Positions 45,384 through 53,492 of a DNA stretch of 64,000 nt are shown in pieces. Source of the DNA: an uncultured Alistipes sp. (GTDB lineage Bacteria; Bacteroidota; Bacteroidia; Bacteroidales; Rikenellaceae); assembly GCA_944321965.1 (NCBI GenBank), contig CALUNH010000001.1:28572-92571 (forward strand), in the 5' to 3' direction. A model generated the notes under the pieces. The model saw only the letters and a program-made list of their open reading frames with translations. It was not told the origin of the DNA and made no database searches. Numbering within the stretch: position 1 is the stretch's first letter; each line of letters begins with the position of its first letter. Position numbers and translations under genes: made by a program.

Positions 45384-46439
45384 ATGGTAAGTATTGAACA
45401 GAACGTATGGGGCATGACCCCCGAGGGTGAAGCGATCATCCTCTACACGCTGCGCAACGACAAGGGTGCCGAGGTGCAGCTGTCGAACTTCGGAGCGGCG
45501 ATCGTCTCCGTGAAGATGCCCGACCGCGAGGGCCGCATGGCCGATGTCGTACTGGGCTACAAACATCCCGAAGGTTACTTCTTCGACGGGGCCGCCTCGG
45601 GCAAGAGCGTCGGGCGCTGCGCCAACCGCATCGCTTTCGGGCGCATGACGGTCGACGGCAAGGAGTACCGCCTCGAAGTCAACAACGGCGTAAACCACCT
45701 CCACGGCGGTACGAAGAACTTCGCCAACCGCGTCTGGGAGAGCCGCGTGGAGACCAACCGTGTGGTGATGGCCCTTACGTCGGAGGACGGCGACCAGGGA
45801 TATCCCGGCGAACTGTATGTCGAGGCGGTGTTCGATTTCGACGACGACAACGCCCTGGAGATCACCTACAAGGCCAAGACCACGCAAACGACCGTCGTGA
45901 ACCTCACAAACCACGTCTATTTCAACCTCGCGGGCGAGGAGAGCGGTTCGGTGCTCGACCACGAACTGCAGCTGAACAGCTCGAAGGTGCTGGAGATGAA
46001 CGACAAGCAGATACCGACGGGCCGGATGCTCGACGTGGAGGGCACGCCGCAGGATTTTCGTGCATTCCGTTCGTTCCGACCGGGGATCGACGCGGAGTTC
46101 AACCACATCCGCGACTTCAAGGGCTACGACCACCCGTTCGTAATCGACGGCTGGAAGCCCGGCATTCTGGGCGAAGTGGGGACGCTGCGCGAAACGAAGT
46201 CGGGCCGCACGGTGACGGTCCTGACGTCGCAGCCCAGCGTGATGATCTACACCGGGAACTGGCTCGCAGGCGGCTGTCCCGAGACCAAATCCGGAGGCCG
46301 TTACGAGGATTACGCCGGGGTGGCGATGGAGTGTCAGAACTACCCCGATGCGGTGAACCATCCGGAGTTCCCCTCGCCGCTGCTCCATCCCGACGAGTTT
46401 TACTGCCAGAAGATCGTCTTCCGCTTCGGCGTCTGCTGA
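45384..46439 (+). CDS. galM: Galactose mutarotase (aldose 1-epimerase)
   Basis: GalM interconverts the alpha and beta anomers of aldoses. The 351-residue protein has the family core: NFGAAIVSVKMPDR, RCANRIAFGRMTVDGK, NNGVNHLHGG with the catalytic histidine region, NLTNHVYFNLAG with the second histidine, and a C-terminal MECQNYPDAVNHPEFPSP with the catalytic glutamate. There is no signal peptide, so it acts in the cytoplasm. It lies directly after gltX with no functional link evident and is closed by a strong terminator. Confidence 0.95.
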   Translation: MVSIEQNVWGMTPEGEAIILYTLRNDKGAEVQLSNFGAAIVSVKMPDREGRMADVVLGYKHPEGYFFDGAASGKSVGRCANRIAFGRMTVDGKEYRLEVNNGVNHLHGGTKNFANRVWESRVETNRVVMALTSEDGDQGYPGELYVEAVFDFDDDNALEITYKAKTTQTTVVNLTNHVYFNLAGEESGSVLDHELQLNSSKVLEMNDKQIPTGRMLDVEGTPQDFRAFRSFRPGIDAEFNHIRDFKGYDHPFVIDGWKPGILGEVGTLRETKSGRTVTVLTSQPSVMIYTGNWLAGGCPETKSGGRYEDYAGVAMECQNYPDAVNHPEFPSPLLHPDEFYCQKIVFRFGVC

Positions 46440-46492
46440 CACGGAGAGAGGAGAGGGGCCGAAACAAAGTGGAACATTCTCCAACATATCAG

Positions 46493-46536
46493 AAAGAGGA
46501 GGGCCGGAATACAGTATTCCGACCCTCCTCTTTTTT
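46493..46536. terminator. Bidirectional terminator between galM and the membrane protein gene
   Basis: An 18-bp inverted repeat beginning AAAGAGGAGGG, with a 5-base loop and one internal mismatch, ends in T runs on both strands, between two convergent genes. Confidence 0.88.
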
Positions 46537-46546
46537 CCTGGCAGTT

Positions 46547-46963
46547 TCATCGCAAAATGCCGATACCGACCAACACGGCGACCACTCCGAAAAGCATCCA
46601 TTGCCGCAATCGCAGATAGTGCCGGGGTTCCGAGCGTTCGGCCGCCAGCGACAGAAGCCACCCTGCCGTCCAGCCGCCATAAGTCAGCAAAAGGAAGAGT
46701 TCCAACCCGCAGGAGCGGGGGATCACACCGGCGCCGTCCGCCAACAGAAACCCGGCGGCCAGCAACAGGTCCGCTCCGATCATCTGCATCCCGCAACGCC
46801 CCATCAGCCAGGCATCATACGCTCGGGAAACGCTCCGGGCGAGCCGGACGGCGCGGTTTGGCGGAGCAGGCCGGGCAGCGGAATAGAGCCGGTTCCCGGC
46901 AAACGAGTGCACGAAAAAGGCGACGAGCAACAAGGCTCCGGCCGCCAAAAACCATCCATTCAT
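46547..46963 (-). CDS. Small four-helix membrane protein
   Basis: This 138-residue product is not recognised beyond being an integral membrane protein. It has four hydrophobic segments (about 4-22, 58-80, 86-108 and 120-137) separated by Arg-rich loops, including AARPAPPNRAVRLARSVSRA. No cofactor or catalytic motif is visible. It starts six bases after the stop of the SDR gene upstream, so it is probably translated from the same mRNA and may work with it at the membrane. This link is inferred from spacing only. Confidence 0.7.
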   Translation of the reverse strand: MNGWFLAAGALLLVAFFVHSFAGNRLYSAARPAPPNRAVRLARSVSRAYDAWLMGRCGMQMIGADLLLAAGFLLADGAGVIPRSCGLELFLLLTYGGWTAGWLLSLAAERSEPRHYLRLRQWMLFGVVAVLVGIGILR

Positions 46964-46969
46964 ATCCGA

Positions 46970-47686
46970 CTACATTTTAAGGTACAACGATTCGGGCAGC
47001 AGCCGAAGCAGCCACGCCACCACCCGCCAGCGGCGCGTAACGACCGCAACACGGCGTCCCCGGCGCAGGGCCCGCAGCGTCTGATCCACCACCCGTTCGA
47101 CGGGCATCACCCAGAAAAGCCCCTCGCCCTTGGCCATCGCCGTATCGACCAACCCCGGGCGGATGTCGGTTACCCGGACCCCCGAAGCGGATTTCGCAGC
47201 CCGCTGGCGCAGGCCTTCGGCATAGTTGATCTGGTAGGCTTTCGAGGCGTTGTAGGCCGGGGCCGCCCCACTGCCGCGCAAGCCGCCGACCGACGTGACG
47301 ACCGCAAGCTCTCCCCCGCCCCGGCTCTCGAACCAGCCATAGGCCCAGTCGGTTACGGCCGTCCACCCCAGGACGTTGGTCCGGATGGCCGGTTCCTCGA
47401 GTTCAAAGTCGAGCGTCGGATTCAGTTCGCCCGTTCCGGAGCAGACCACGCAAAGGTCCATGCCGCCCATTCGCTCCACCAGCGCCGTCAGTGCGGCGAT
47501 ACACGCGGTGGGTTGCGTGACATCCGCCACGGCATACAACATATTCGCGGGGGTTGTCGCCGCCAGTTCACGGAGCAGCGTCTCGCGCCGTCCGACCGCC
47601 CCGACCCGCCAGCCTGCGGCCGCAAGCCGCTCGGCAAGGCCCCGTCCGATCCCGGACGTGGCCCCGATTACAATAGCCTGTTTCAT
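46970..47686 (-). CDS. Short-chain dehydrogenase/reductase
   Basis: The 238-residue classical SDR binds NAD(P) through GATSGIGRG (residues 8-16), with Asp in VADVTQP and a Ser-Tyr-Lys active site (SVGGL, then YNASK). It also has a basic, hydrophobic C-terminal tail (VVTRRWRVVAWLLRLLPESLYLKM, quoted in part as WRVVAWLLRLLPESL) that could dock on the membrane, as in lipid-modifying SDRs. The substrate is unknown. It is co-transcribed with the small membrane protein. A -7 box lies only five bases before the ATG, which suggests a leaderless mRNA. Confidence 0.88.
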   Translation of the reverse strand: MKQAIVIGATSGIGRGLAERLAAAGWRVGAVGRRETLLRELAATTPANMLYAVADVTQPTACIAALTALVERMGGMDLCVVCSGTGELNPTLDFELEEPAIRTNVLGWTAVTDWAYGWFESRGGGELAVVTSVGGLRGSGAAPAYNASKAYQINYAEGLRQRAAKSASGVRVTDIRPGLVDTAMAKGEGLFWVMPVERVVDQTLRALRRGRRVAVVTRRWRVVAWLLRLLPESLYLKM

Positions 47687-47691
47687 GGAGG

Positions 47692-47699
47692 CAAAGGTA
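47692..47699 (-). promoter_or_regulatory. -7 promoter box abutting the SDR start codon
   Basis: The minus strand reads TACCTTTG, five bases before the SDR ATG. If used, the transcript would begin at or next to the start codon. Confidence 0.45.
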
Positions 47700-47796
47700 G
47701 GGTGAAGGCTCCGGAAAAGCCTTGACCGAAATCAAGAAATGCCGCAAAAAGCGGGTGTCGCGGACGATAAGGGAGAGGAGAACAGCGGGTCGGGTG

Positions 47797-48357
47797 TCAG
47801 CGGATACGGCGCCGGATGCGGCTCAGGGTCTCGGGGCGTACCCGCAGGTAGGAGGCCAGCTCCTTCAACGAAACGAAACTCAACAGGTCGGGGCAGCGGT
47901 GCAGCAGCGCTTCGTAACGCTCCTGTGGCGTGGAGGCGTAGCACTGCAGCAGGCGTTCGTAGACCTCGGCCAGCAGGTGTTCGGCCAACGTGCGGCCCAG
48001 CCGTTCGTGCGCAGCATCCGTGGCGTAGAAGGCCACCAGACGATCGTTGTCGAGGCTCAGCACCCGGCTGTCGCACATCGCCTCGATGCCGATCCAGGCC
48101 GGCAGGCCGTTGCTCATCGAGATGTAGTCGCCGACGAACTCCCCGGCAAAGGCGTAGCCCACTACATGCCGTTCGCCGCGTTCAGTGAGGTGCACGTAGC
48201 GGAAAGCGCCCTGCTCGACCACACCGCAGCGGTGGTTCCGCACCTCCTGGCAGGCGAACGACTCCCCGCGGGCAAAGGCGATACTGCGCCCCTCCCTCCG
48301 GAAGAATTCGGCCAGTGCGGAAAACTCCGAAGCCGTGATATAGCGGTTAAAATCCAT
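47797..48357 (-). CDS. Crp/Fnr-family transcriptional regulator
   Basis: The 186-residue protein has an N-terminal cyclic-nucleotide-binding-type beta roll (about 15-120, with FARGESFACQE and GEFVGDYISM) and a C-terminal helix-turn-helix (LKELASYLRVRPETLSRIRR). The FNR-type N-terminal cysteine cluster is missing, so an oxygen-sensing Fe-S centre is unlikely, and the ligand is unknown. In Bacteroidetes such short members often act as local regulators. The ATG at 48357 opens the conserved domain. It diverges from the small lipoprotein gene with 76 bases between, so it may regulate that gene and itself. Confidence 0.9.
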   Translation of the reverse strand: MDFNRYITASEFSALAEFFRREGRSIAFARGESFACQEVRNHRCGVVEQGAFRYVHLTERGERHVVGYAFAGEFVGDYISMSNGLPAWIGIEAMCDSRVLSLDNDRLVAFYATDAAHERLGRTLAEHLLAEVYERLLQCYASTPQERYEALLHRCPDLLSFVSLKELASYLRVRPETLSRIRRRIR

Positions 48358-48433
48358 CGGTCGACAAGATACGATTTTTTTTGGCACACGGATTGCTTTC
48401 TTCCCGCAAAGTAAAACCAAAATCTGAACAAAC

Positions 48434-49045
48434 ATGAAAAAATTGCTCCTCTGTCTGCCCCTGCTGGCGCTCTTCGCCGCAGGTTTTCCGGGTTGTTCCA
48501 AACAACGCCAGTGGAACCACGACCAGCGCAAGGCCATGCGCGAAGCCCTGCGCGACTACCGCAAAATGGTCTATCTCGACGATCTGACCGATGCCGAATT
48601 CGTCCTCTTCACCGACCAGGTCGCCGGAACGCTCGAAAACGCATACCCCGTCTACGTGGAGTTCATCCAGATGGAGGGCGTCGATGACACGGTAGACATG
48701 GTCGTCGTCACGGAGATCGTCGACGAACTCAACGCCGATGCCCGCAACATGCGACACATCTTCCCCTACAACCTGCTCGTCGCCCAGGGTGTTCTGCCCG
48801 CAGGCCTCGACCACGAACAGCAGAAGGCCTTCTACAACTGCTTCGCCCAGAAGGTCAACGACACCTACTTCACGATGAACCAGTTCTTCAACGCCATTCT
48901 CGCCGACACGACCGACATGTCCCAGCTCAGCCAGCTGCAGAGCCAGTGCGCCAACGACCTCTTCCAGTGGGTCGTCACCGAGATCGACATCACCGAAACC
49001 GTGACGCCCGCTCCGGCCCAGGGTGCGGCAACTGCAAACCAATAA
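48434..49045 (+). CDS. Small lipoprotein of unknown function
   Basis: The 203-residue product carries a lipoprotein signal peptide (AAGFPGC, Cys21) and is otherwise an unrecognised, mostly helical protein. It has acidic patches (YLDDLTDAEFVLF, MEGVDDTVDMVVV) and a Gln-rich helix (SQLSQLQSQCANDLFQWV), then a short Pro/Ala tail (TPAPAQGAATANQ). Three cysteines follow the lipid anchor. It is monocistronic, closed by a terminator, and diverges from a Crp/Fnr regulator that probably controls it. No enzymatic motif was seen. Confidence 0.75.
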   Translation: MKKLLLCLPLLALFAAGFPGCSKQRQWNHDQRKAMREALRDYRKMVYLDDLTDAEFVLFTDQVAGTLENAYPVYVEFIQMEGVDDTVDMVVVTEIVDELNADARNMRHIFPYNLLVAQGVLPAGLDHEQQKAFYNCFAQKVNDTYFTMNQFFNAILADTTDMSQLSQLQSQCANDLFQWVVTEIDITETVTPAPAQGAATANQ

Positions 49046-49070
49046 AATAAAAAGTCCTTCCGAAAACGGC

Positions 49071-49104
49071 GAGGGTCCCCCGGCAGTCCGGGAGACCCTC
49101 TTTT
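49071..49104 (+). terminator. Terminator of the small lipoprotein gene
   Basis: A 13-base arm beginning GAGGGTC pairs with CCGGGAGACCCTC with one mismatch, followed by TTTT. On the minus strand no T run follows, so it acts for the plus-strand gene. Confidence 0.8.
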
Positions 49105-49122
49105 CATGCGCACACCGCGCCG

Positions 49123-50301
49123 CTACCTGTCGGCAAAGAGCGAGCGGGCGATGCCCAGCTCCAACCCCCGCAGCTCGGCCAGGCCCCGCAGGCGTCCCAG
49201 GCACGAATAACCCGGGTTTGTTTTCTTCTTCAGGTCGTCGATCATCTGGTGTCCGTGGTCCGGACGCATCGGAATCGAGATCTTGCGCCGCTGCTGGATC
49301 TCCAGGAAGGCCTTCATCACCTCGTACATCGGAACGTCCCCTTCGAGATGGTTCGCCTCGAAGAAGTTCCCCTCGGCGTCGCGCTGCGTCGAGCGAAGGT
49401 GCACGAAATTCACACGGTCGCCCCAGCGGCGCATCATCCCCGGCAGGTCGTTCTTCGCCGAGACGCCGAACGATCCCGTACAGAGGCAAAGTCCGTTCGA
49501 GACGTTGGGAACCGCCTCGACCAGTTTCCGAAAATCATCCTCCGTGGAGAGGATGCGCGGCAGCCCGAGAATCGGGAACGGAGGATCGTCCGGGTGGATC
49601 GCCAGCACCGAACCCACCTCGTCGGCCACCGGCGTCACCTCCCGCAGGAAGGCGATCAGGTTCTCGCGCAGCACCTCGGCCGTGACCCCCTTGTAACGGT
49701 CCAGCTCCTTCTGGAACTGCTCCAGCGTAAAGCTCTCCTCCGAACCCGGGAGTCCGGCAATCATGTTCCGCGTGATAAGCTCGATCTCCGCGGCATCCAT
49801 CCGCTCGTAACGGGCCTTCGCCGCGGCACGCTCCGCCTCGCCGTACTCCTGCTCGGCACCCGGGCGCTTCAGGATGAAGAGGTCGAAGGCCACGAAGGCC
49901 GCCCGTTCGAAGCGCAGCGCCCGCGATCCGTCGGGAAGCTCGTAGGCAAGATTCGTGCGCGTCCAGTCCAGCACCGGCATGAAGTTGTAGGTGATGATGT
50001 GGATGCCGCACGCCGCCAGGTTGCGGATCGACTGCTTGTAGTTCTCGATGTAGGGCTGGAAGTTGCCCGTGCGGGTCTTGATGTGTTCGTGAACCGGGAT
50101 ACTCTCTACGACCGACCACGTGAGTCCCGCCTCGGCGATCATCTGCTGCCGTTTGCGGATCTCCTCCACGGGCCACACCTCGCCGTTGGGAATGTGGTGC
50201 AGGGCGTTCACGATATCCGTAGCTCCCGCCTGACGGATGTCCTGCAGGCTGACGGGGTCGTTCGGACCGTACCACCGCCACGACTGTTTGCAAAGATACA
50301 T
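49123..50301 (-). CDS. uxuA: Mannonate dehydratase
   Basis: UxuA removes water from D-mannonate to give 2-keto-3-deoxygluconate in hexuronate catabolism. The 392-residue protein begins with the family sequence [21 protein letters not shown] and has [11 protein letters not shown], the metal-site histidines in [11 protein letters not shown] and LCLCTGSFG, and [10 protein letters not shown] near the C-terminus with MRPDHGH. All are UxuA signatures. The ATG at 50301 opens this conserved start. It is the last gene of the LacI-SDR-uxuA operon and could process glucuronate; galacturonate from the pectin locus would need the parallel altronate branch, which is not in this window. Confidence 0.97.
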   Translation of the reverse strand: MYLCKQSWRWYGPNDPVSLQDIRQAGATDIVNALHHIPNGEVWPVEEIRKRQQMIAEAGLTWSVVESIPVHEHIKTRTGNFQPYIENYKQSIRNLAACGIHIITYNFMPVLDWTRTNLAYELPDGSRALRFERAAFVAFDLFILKRPGAEQEYGEAERAAAKARYERMDAAEIELITRNMIAGLPGSEESFTLEQFQKELDRYKGVTAEVLRENLIAFLREVTPVADEVGSVLAIHPDDPPFPILGLPRILSTEDDFRKLVEAVPNVSNGLCLCTGSFGVSAKNDLPGMMRRWGDRVNFVHLRSTQRDAEGNFFEANHLEGDVPMYEVMKAFLEIQQRRKISIPMRPDHGHQMIDDLKKKTNPGYSCLGRLRGLAELRGLELGIARSLFADR

Positions 50302-50395
50302 GTCTGTAATTTTTTCGCGGAGACCCGCCGTGCGCCGCCGCCCGGAGCACAAACCCCGCAACGGAACAACGGCAGGCCCCTCCGCCGGTTGCTGT

Positions 50396-51208
50396 TTAGA
50401 TCGAAAAAGCGTCGAAACCGCCGTCGACAACGGCCAGCGCCCCGGTCACGAACGACGAGGCGTCGCTGATCAGGTAGTGGATCGTGCCCAGCAGCTCCTC
50501 AGGCTCGGCAAAGCGTCCCGCAGGCGTGTGGGCGATGATCGTCCGCGCACGGTCCGTATAGGAGCCGTCGGGGTTGGTCAGCAGCGTGCGGTTCTGGTTC
50601 GTCAGCAGGAAGCCCGGCACGATGGCGTTCACGCGCATCTCGGGGCTGAACTTCATGGCCAGTTCCGCGGCCATGTATTTCGTGTAGTTGCCGATGGCGG
50701 CCTTCGCGGCGCCGTAGCCCACCACGCGCGTCAGCGGACGAAGCGCCGACTCGGAGCAGAAATTCACGATCACACCCTTCTTGCGGGCCGTCATCGCCTC
50801 GCCGAAGACCGTCGTCGGAAGCACCGTCCCGAAGAGGTTCAGGTCCACGACCTTCCGGAAAGCCTCGATCTCCAGGTCGAGGAACGACTTGTCCGGCGCG
50901 ATCGTCGCACCGCCCATGTTGCCGCCCGCGGCGTTCAGCAGCACGTCGATGTGGTCGTAGGCCTTCAGAATCGCGTCGCGGTTGGCCTCCAGCACCTCGC
51001 GGTTCAGCACGTCGGTCGTAAGGAACAGCGCCTCGCCGCCCTTCGCACGGATCGAGCCCACGAGCTCCTCGCCCGACTTCTCGTCACGGTCCAATACCAC
51101 GACCTTGGCGCCCTGTTCGGCCAGGTAGGCGCAGATCGATCGTCCCAGGATTCCGGCTCCGCCCGTCACGACGACGACGCGGTCGCGGATGTCAAACAGA
51201 TTTTTCAT
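50396..51208 (-). CDS. SDR-family oxidoreductase, probable D-mannonate oxidoreductase
   Basis: The 270-residue SDR has [14 protein letters not shown] for the dinucleotide, [11 protein letters not shown] in place of the usual NAG, and the Ser-Tyr-Lys set in [21 protein letters not shown]-terminal [16 protein letters not shown] resembles KduD/fructuronate reductase types. It stands between a LacI regulator (7 bases before) and uxuA (94 bases after), the place where the fructuronate to mannonate step is expected. Function is inferred from this order. No uxaC isomerase, kdgK or eda gene is in the window. Confidence 0.85.
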   Translation of the reverse strand: MKNLFDIRDRVVVVTGGAGILGRSICAYLAEQGAKVVVLDRDEKSGEELVGSIRAKGGEALFLTTDVLNREVLEANRDAILKAYDHIDVLLNAAGGNMGGATIAPDKSFLDLEIEAFRKVVDLNLFGTVLPTTVFGEAMTARKKGVIVNFCSESALRPLTRVVGYGAAKAAIGNYTKYMAAELAMKFSPEMRVNAIVPGFLLTNQNRTLLTNPDGSYTDRARTIIAHTPAGRFAEPEELLGTIHYLISDASSFVTGALAVVDGGFDAFSI

Positions 51209-51215
51209 AGCTGGT

Positions 51216-52343
51216 TCAGATAATATTGTTGGTATAATAGGAAATATTCTCTTTGAGCAGGATGTCGATCGGCAGGTTCCCGACCGTTCCGGGGCGGCGC
51301 CCCTCGACCAGCCACCCGCACAGCGACATCACCCCGCGGTAACCCTGCACCTCCGGGCGCTGGGCCACAAGCGCCGTCACCACGCCGTCGGCCAGCATCC
51401 GCCGGTTGCGGTCGATCACGTCGTAACCCACCAGCCGCACCCGGCGTGCGGGACGTGCGGCCAGGTAGCCCGCCAGGATGTAGCAGGTCGAATTGAAGGT
51501 CACGGCCCCGGCCACCGAGGGATGGACCGCGAAGAGTTCGTCGAGACGGCGGGCGTTGTAGGCCTCGTCGTCGAGACGCAACGCCACGTCGTACAGCTCA
51601 CCGCGGAAATCGTGACGTTCAAGGTAGTCCCGGAAACCGCGCTCGCGCTCGCGGCACTGGTTCGAACCGCCGTCTCCCCGGTGGAGGATCTTCCCCACGA
51701 CCAGATCGGCCCCCGGCTCCAGCCCTTCGCAGAGCAGGCGGGCTGCCACCGCCCCGGCGTCGAACGACGACGTTCCGCAATAGGCCAGGCGGTTGCAGGC
51801 CGGGAGGTCCGAATCGACAAAGACGTAAGGAATGCCCCGGGCGTCCAGCTCTGCGGTGAAGGGGATCACCCGCCCGGCGAAGAGCGTCGCAAGAACCGCG
51901 CCGTCGAAGGATTCGTCGCGCAGTGTCGCCAACAGCGCCTCGAACGACGCCCCGTCGTACTGATCGAAACGGTAGCGCCGGACCGTGACGTTGTAACGGC
52001 GCGCCTCGGCCTCGGCCTGCGCGACCCCCGCCTCGAAATCGGCCCAGTATTCCCCCGCCGCAAAGCGAGGCATCACCACGGCAATGACATATTGACGCCC
52101 CGACGCAAGGGTGCGGGCGATCAGATTCGGACGGTAGTCGACCCGTTGCAGCACGGCGTTGATCCGTGCGAGATTCGCCGCCGAGACCTTGCCCCGGTTG
52201 TGGATCACCCGGTCGACCGTCGCCGTCGAAACCCCCGCCATGCGGGCGATGTCGACAATACGCACCGTCGCCGGAGCCTCGGAGCCGAGGTTTTCACGCT
52301 CCATCCCGCGGCCGGGTTCACTGTCGTTTTCGGAATCGTACAT
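51216..52343 (-). CDS. LacI-family transcriptional regulator of the uronate operon
   Basis: The 375-residue protein has an N-terminal LacI helix-turn-helix (VRIVDIARMAGVSTATVDRV, with hinge LARINAVLQRVDYRPN) and a periplasmic-binding-protein-like sensor domain (about 85-375) with EGLEPGADLVVG and the IDILLKENISYY end. It probably represses the downstream SDR and uxuA and binds a uronate or its product. The ATG at 52343 was chosen because it lies just inside the transcript; an ATG at 52304 is closer to the helix-turn-helix and also possible. It is first in the operon, and a 36-bp palindrome covers its promoter upstream region. Confidence 0.92.
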   Translation of the reverse strand: MYDSENDSEPGRGMERENLGSEAPATVRIVDIARMAGVSTATVDRVIHNRGKVSAANLARINAVLQRVDYRPNLIARTLASGRQYVIAVVMPRFAAGEYWADFEAGVAQAEAEARRYNVTVRRYRFDQYDGASFEALLATLRDESFDGAVLATLFAGRVIPFTAELDARGIPYVFVDSDLPACNRLAYCGTSSFDAGAVAARLLCEGLEPGADLVVGKILHRGDGGSNQCRERERGFRDYLERHDFRGELYDVALRLDDEAYNARRLDELFAVHPSVAGAVTFNSTCYILAGYLAARPARRVRLVGYDVIDRNRRMLADGVVTALVAQRPEVQGYRGVMSLCGWLVEGRRPGTVGNLPIDILLKENISYYTNNII

Positions 52344-52371
52344 AAGGCCTATCGTTTTCGGTTCGCTGTCG

Positions 52372-52402
52372 CAAAGATAGTCCCTTTTTCCGAAAATCGC
52401 AA
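52372..52402 (-). promoter_or_regulatory. Promoter of the LacI-SDR-uxuA operon
   Basis: On the minus strand TTG, a 20-base spacer and TATCTTTG approximate the Bacteroidetes consensus. The -33 element lies inside the 36-bp palindrome. Confidence 0.65.
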
Positions 52403-52428
52403 GTGTGTGCGCACACACTTGCGATTTT
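52393..52428. promoter_or_regulatory. Perfect 36-bp palindrome, candidate LacI-family operator
   Basis: Two 18-base arms are exact complements with no loop. The centre is TGTGTGCGCACACA. It overlaps the -33 region of the lacI-type gene, a natural place for a repressor to act. A double-length palindrome may hold two overlapping half-site pairs. Confidence 0.65.
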
Positions 52429-52433
52429 TATAC

Positions 52434-52463
52434 AAAAAAAGATCCGGCCCGAAGGTCGGATCT
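52434..52463 (-). terminator. Terminator of the lipid kinase operon
   Basis: A 10-bp stem (AGATCCGGCC with GGTCGGATCT, one G-T pair) is followed by seven T on the minus strand, about 50 bases after the lipid kinase stop. Confidence 0.85.
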
Positions 52464-52510
52464 CTGTATGGGCAGGCGTATGGCGGGCACCGAAACCCGC
52501 CTGCGGGAGG

Positions 52511-53485
52511 TTATGCCGTCTGCGCCGGGCTTTTCAGTCCCGGGAAATCCGGAGCCACCACAATGCGGATCGCCCGGTGCAGAATCGAGAACTCCAGCGG
52601 TGTATGTCCCAGCGATTCGCCGTCGACCTCTACCGAAACCTCCGGCGACGACTCGATCCGGATGCGGCTGCCGCGCTCCTGCAGGATGTGACGGATGCGG
52701 TAAATCCCCCCGTTGAAGAGGTAGTGGAAGCGGAACAGCAGGTGCCAGAAGTGCACCGGGCGGATCAGCGACAGGTCCAGAATCCCGTCGTCGACAACCG
52801 CCGCGGGCAGCGGCTGCATACCCCCGCCGTTGAACTTGCAGATGCCCACGGCCGCCGACAGCAGCAGGTTGTTGTAGACCAGCCGGTCGTCGACCCACAC
52901 CTTGATGCCCGTCGACTTGTAGCGGAAGAAGTTCTTCACCACGCACCACGTATAGCGCCAGCGGCTTTTGTGTCCCTTTTTCTTCAGGTGCGAGAGTTTG
53001 CGCACGACATGCGCGTCGAAACCCACGCCCGCCACGTTGGCCATGTAGCGGCTCTGGCGGTAGTGCGACTCCTCGTAGGAGACCACCCCGACGTCCTGCA
53101 GGAACGAACACCCCGCGGCAATCGCCCTTACGGCATCCTGGTAGCGGCTCGAAATCCCGAACGTCCGCACCCAGTCGTTTCCCGTACCCACGGCCACCAC
53201 GGCCAGCAGCACCTCGTCGGGCCGGACCGTCTGCTGGATGAAGAGGCCGTTGACCACCTCGTGCAGCGTGCCGTCGCCCCCGACGACGATGATCCGCCGG
53301 TAGCCCTCGCGGACGGCCGTGACGGTCAGCTCCGTGGCGTGGAACTTGTGCTCCGTGAAGACCGGCTCGCACACGATGTGCGCCTCGCGCAGCAGGCGAG
53401 AAATCTGCGGAAAGTGATCCAGCCCGCGGCCGCCCCCGGCCACGGGATTCACGATCACAAACCATTTTTCGGACAGAGCGGACAC
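52511..53485 (-). CDS. Diacylglycerol kinase-family lipid kinase
   Basis: The 324-residue protein is a DAGK/YegS-type lipid kinase that phosphorylates diacylglycerol or a related lipid at the inner membrane. It has FVIVNPVAGGGRG (phosphate loop), IVVGGDGTLHEVVNG (Gly69-Thr73) and VVAVGTGNDWVRT, the three N-terminal family motifs. The C-terminal beta domain has DGILDLSLIRPV and VDGESLG. The start codon is GTG at 53485, seven bases after the pepD stop; no ATG precedes the conserved core. It is the last gene of a five-gene operon. Confidence 0.92.
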   Translation of the reverse strand: MSALSEKWFVIVNPVAGGGRGLDHFPQISRLLREAHIVCEPVFTEHKFHATELTVTAVREGYRRIIVVGGDGTLHEVVNGLFIQQTVRPDEVLLAVVAVGTGNDWVRTFGISSRYQDAVRAIAAGCSFLQDVGVVSYEESHYRQSRYMANVAGVGFDAHVVRKLSHLKKKGHKSRWRYTWCVVKNFFRYKSTGIKVWVDDRLVYNNLLLSAAVGICKFNGGGMQPLPAAVVDDGILDLSLIRPVHFWHLLFRFHYLFNGGIYRIRHILQERGSRIRIESSPEVSVEVDGESLGHTPLEFSILHRAIRIVVAPDFPGLKSPAQTA

Positions 53486-53492
53486 GATCCGG

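Noticed and set aside
48358-48537. 60-codon upstream extension of the Crp/Fnr gene
   Set aside because: It runs into the divergent lipoprotein gene and has no conserved content.
52403-52418. Two reading frames starting MCAHT on opposite strands
   Set aside because: Both start inside the perfect palindrome, so their identical beginnings are a mirror effect. The LacI-type start is placed downstream of its promoter.
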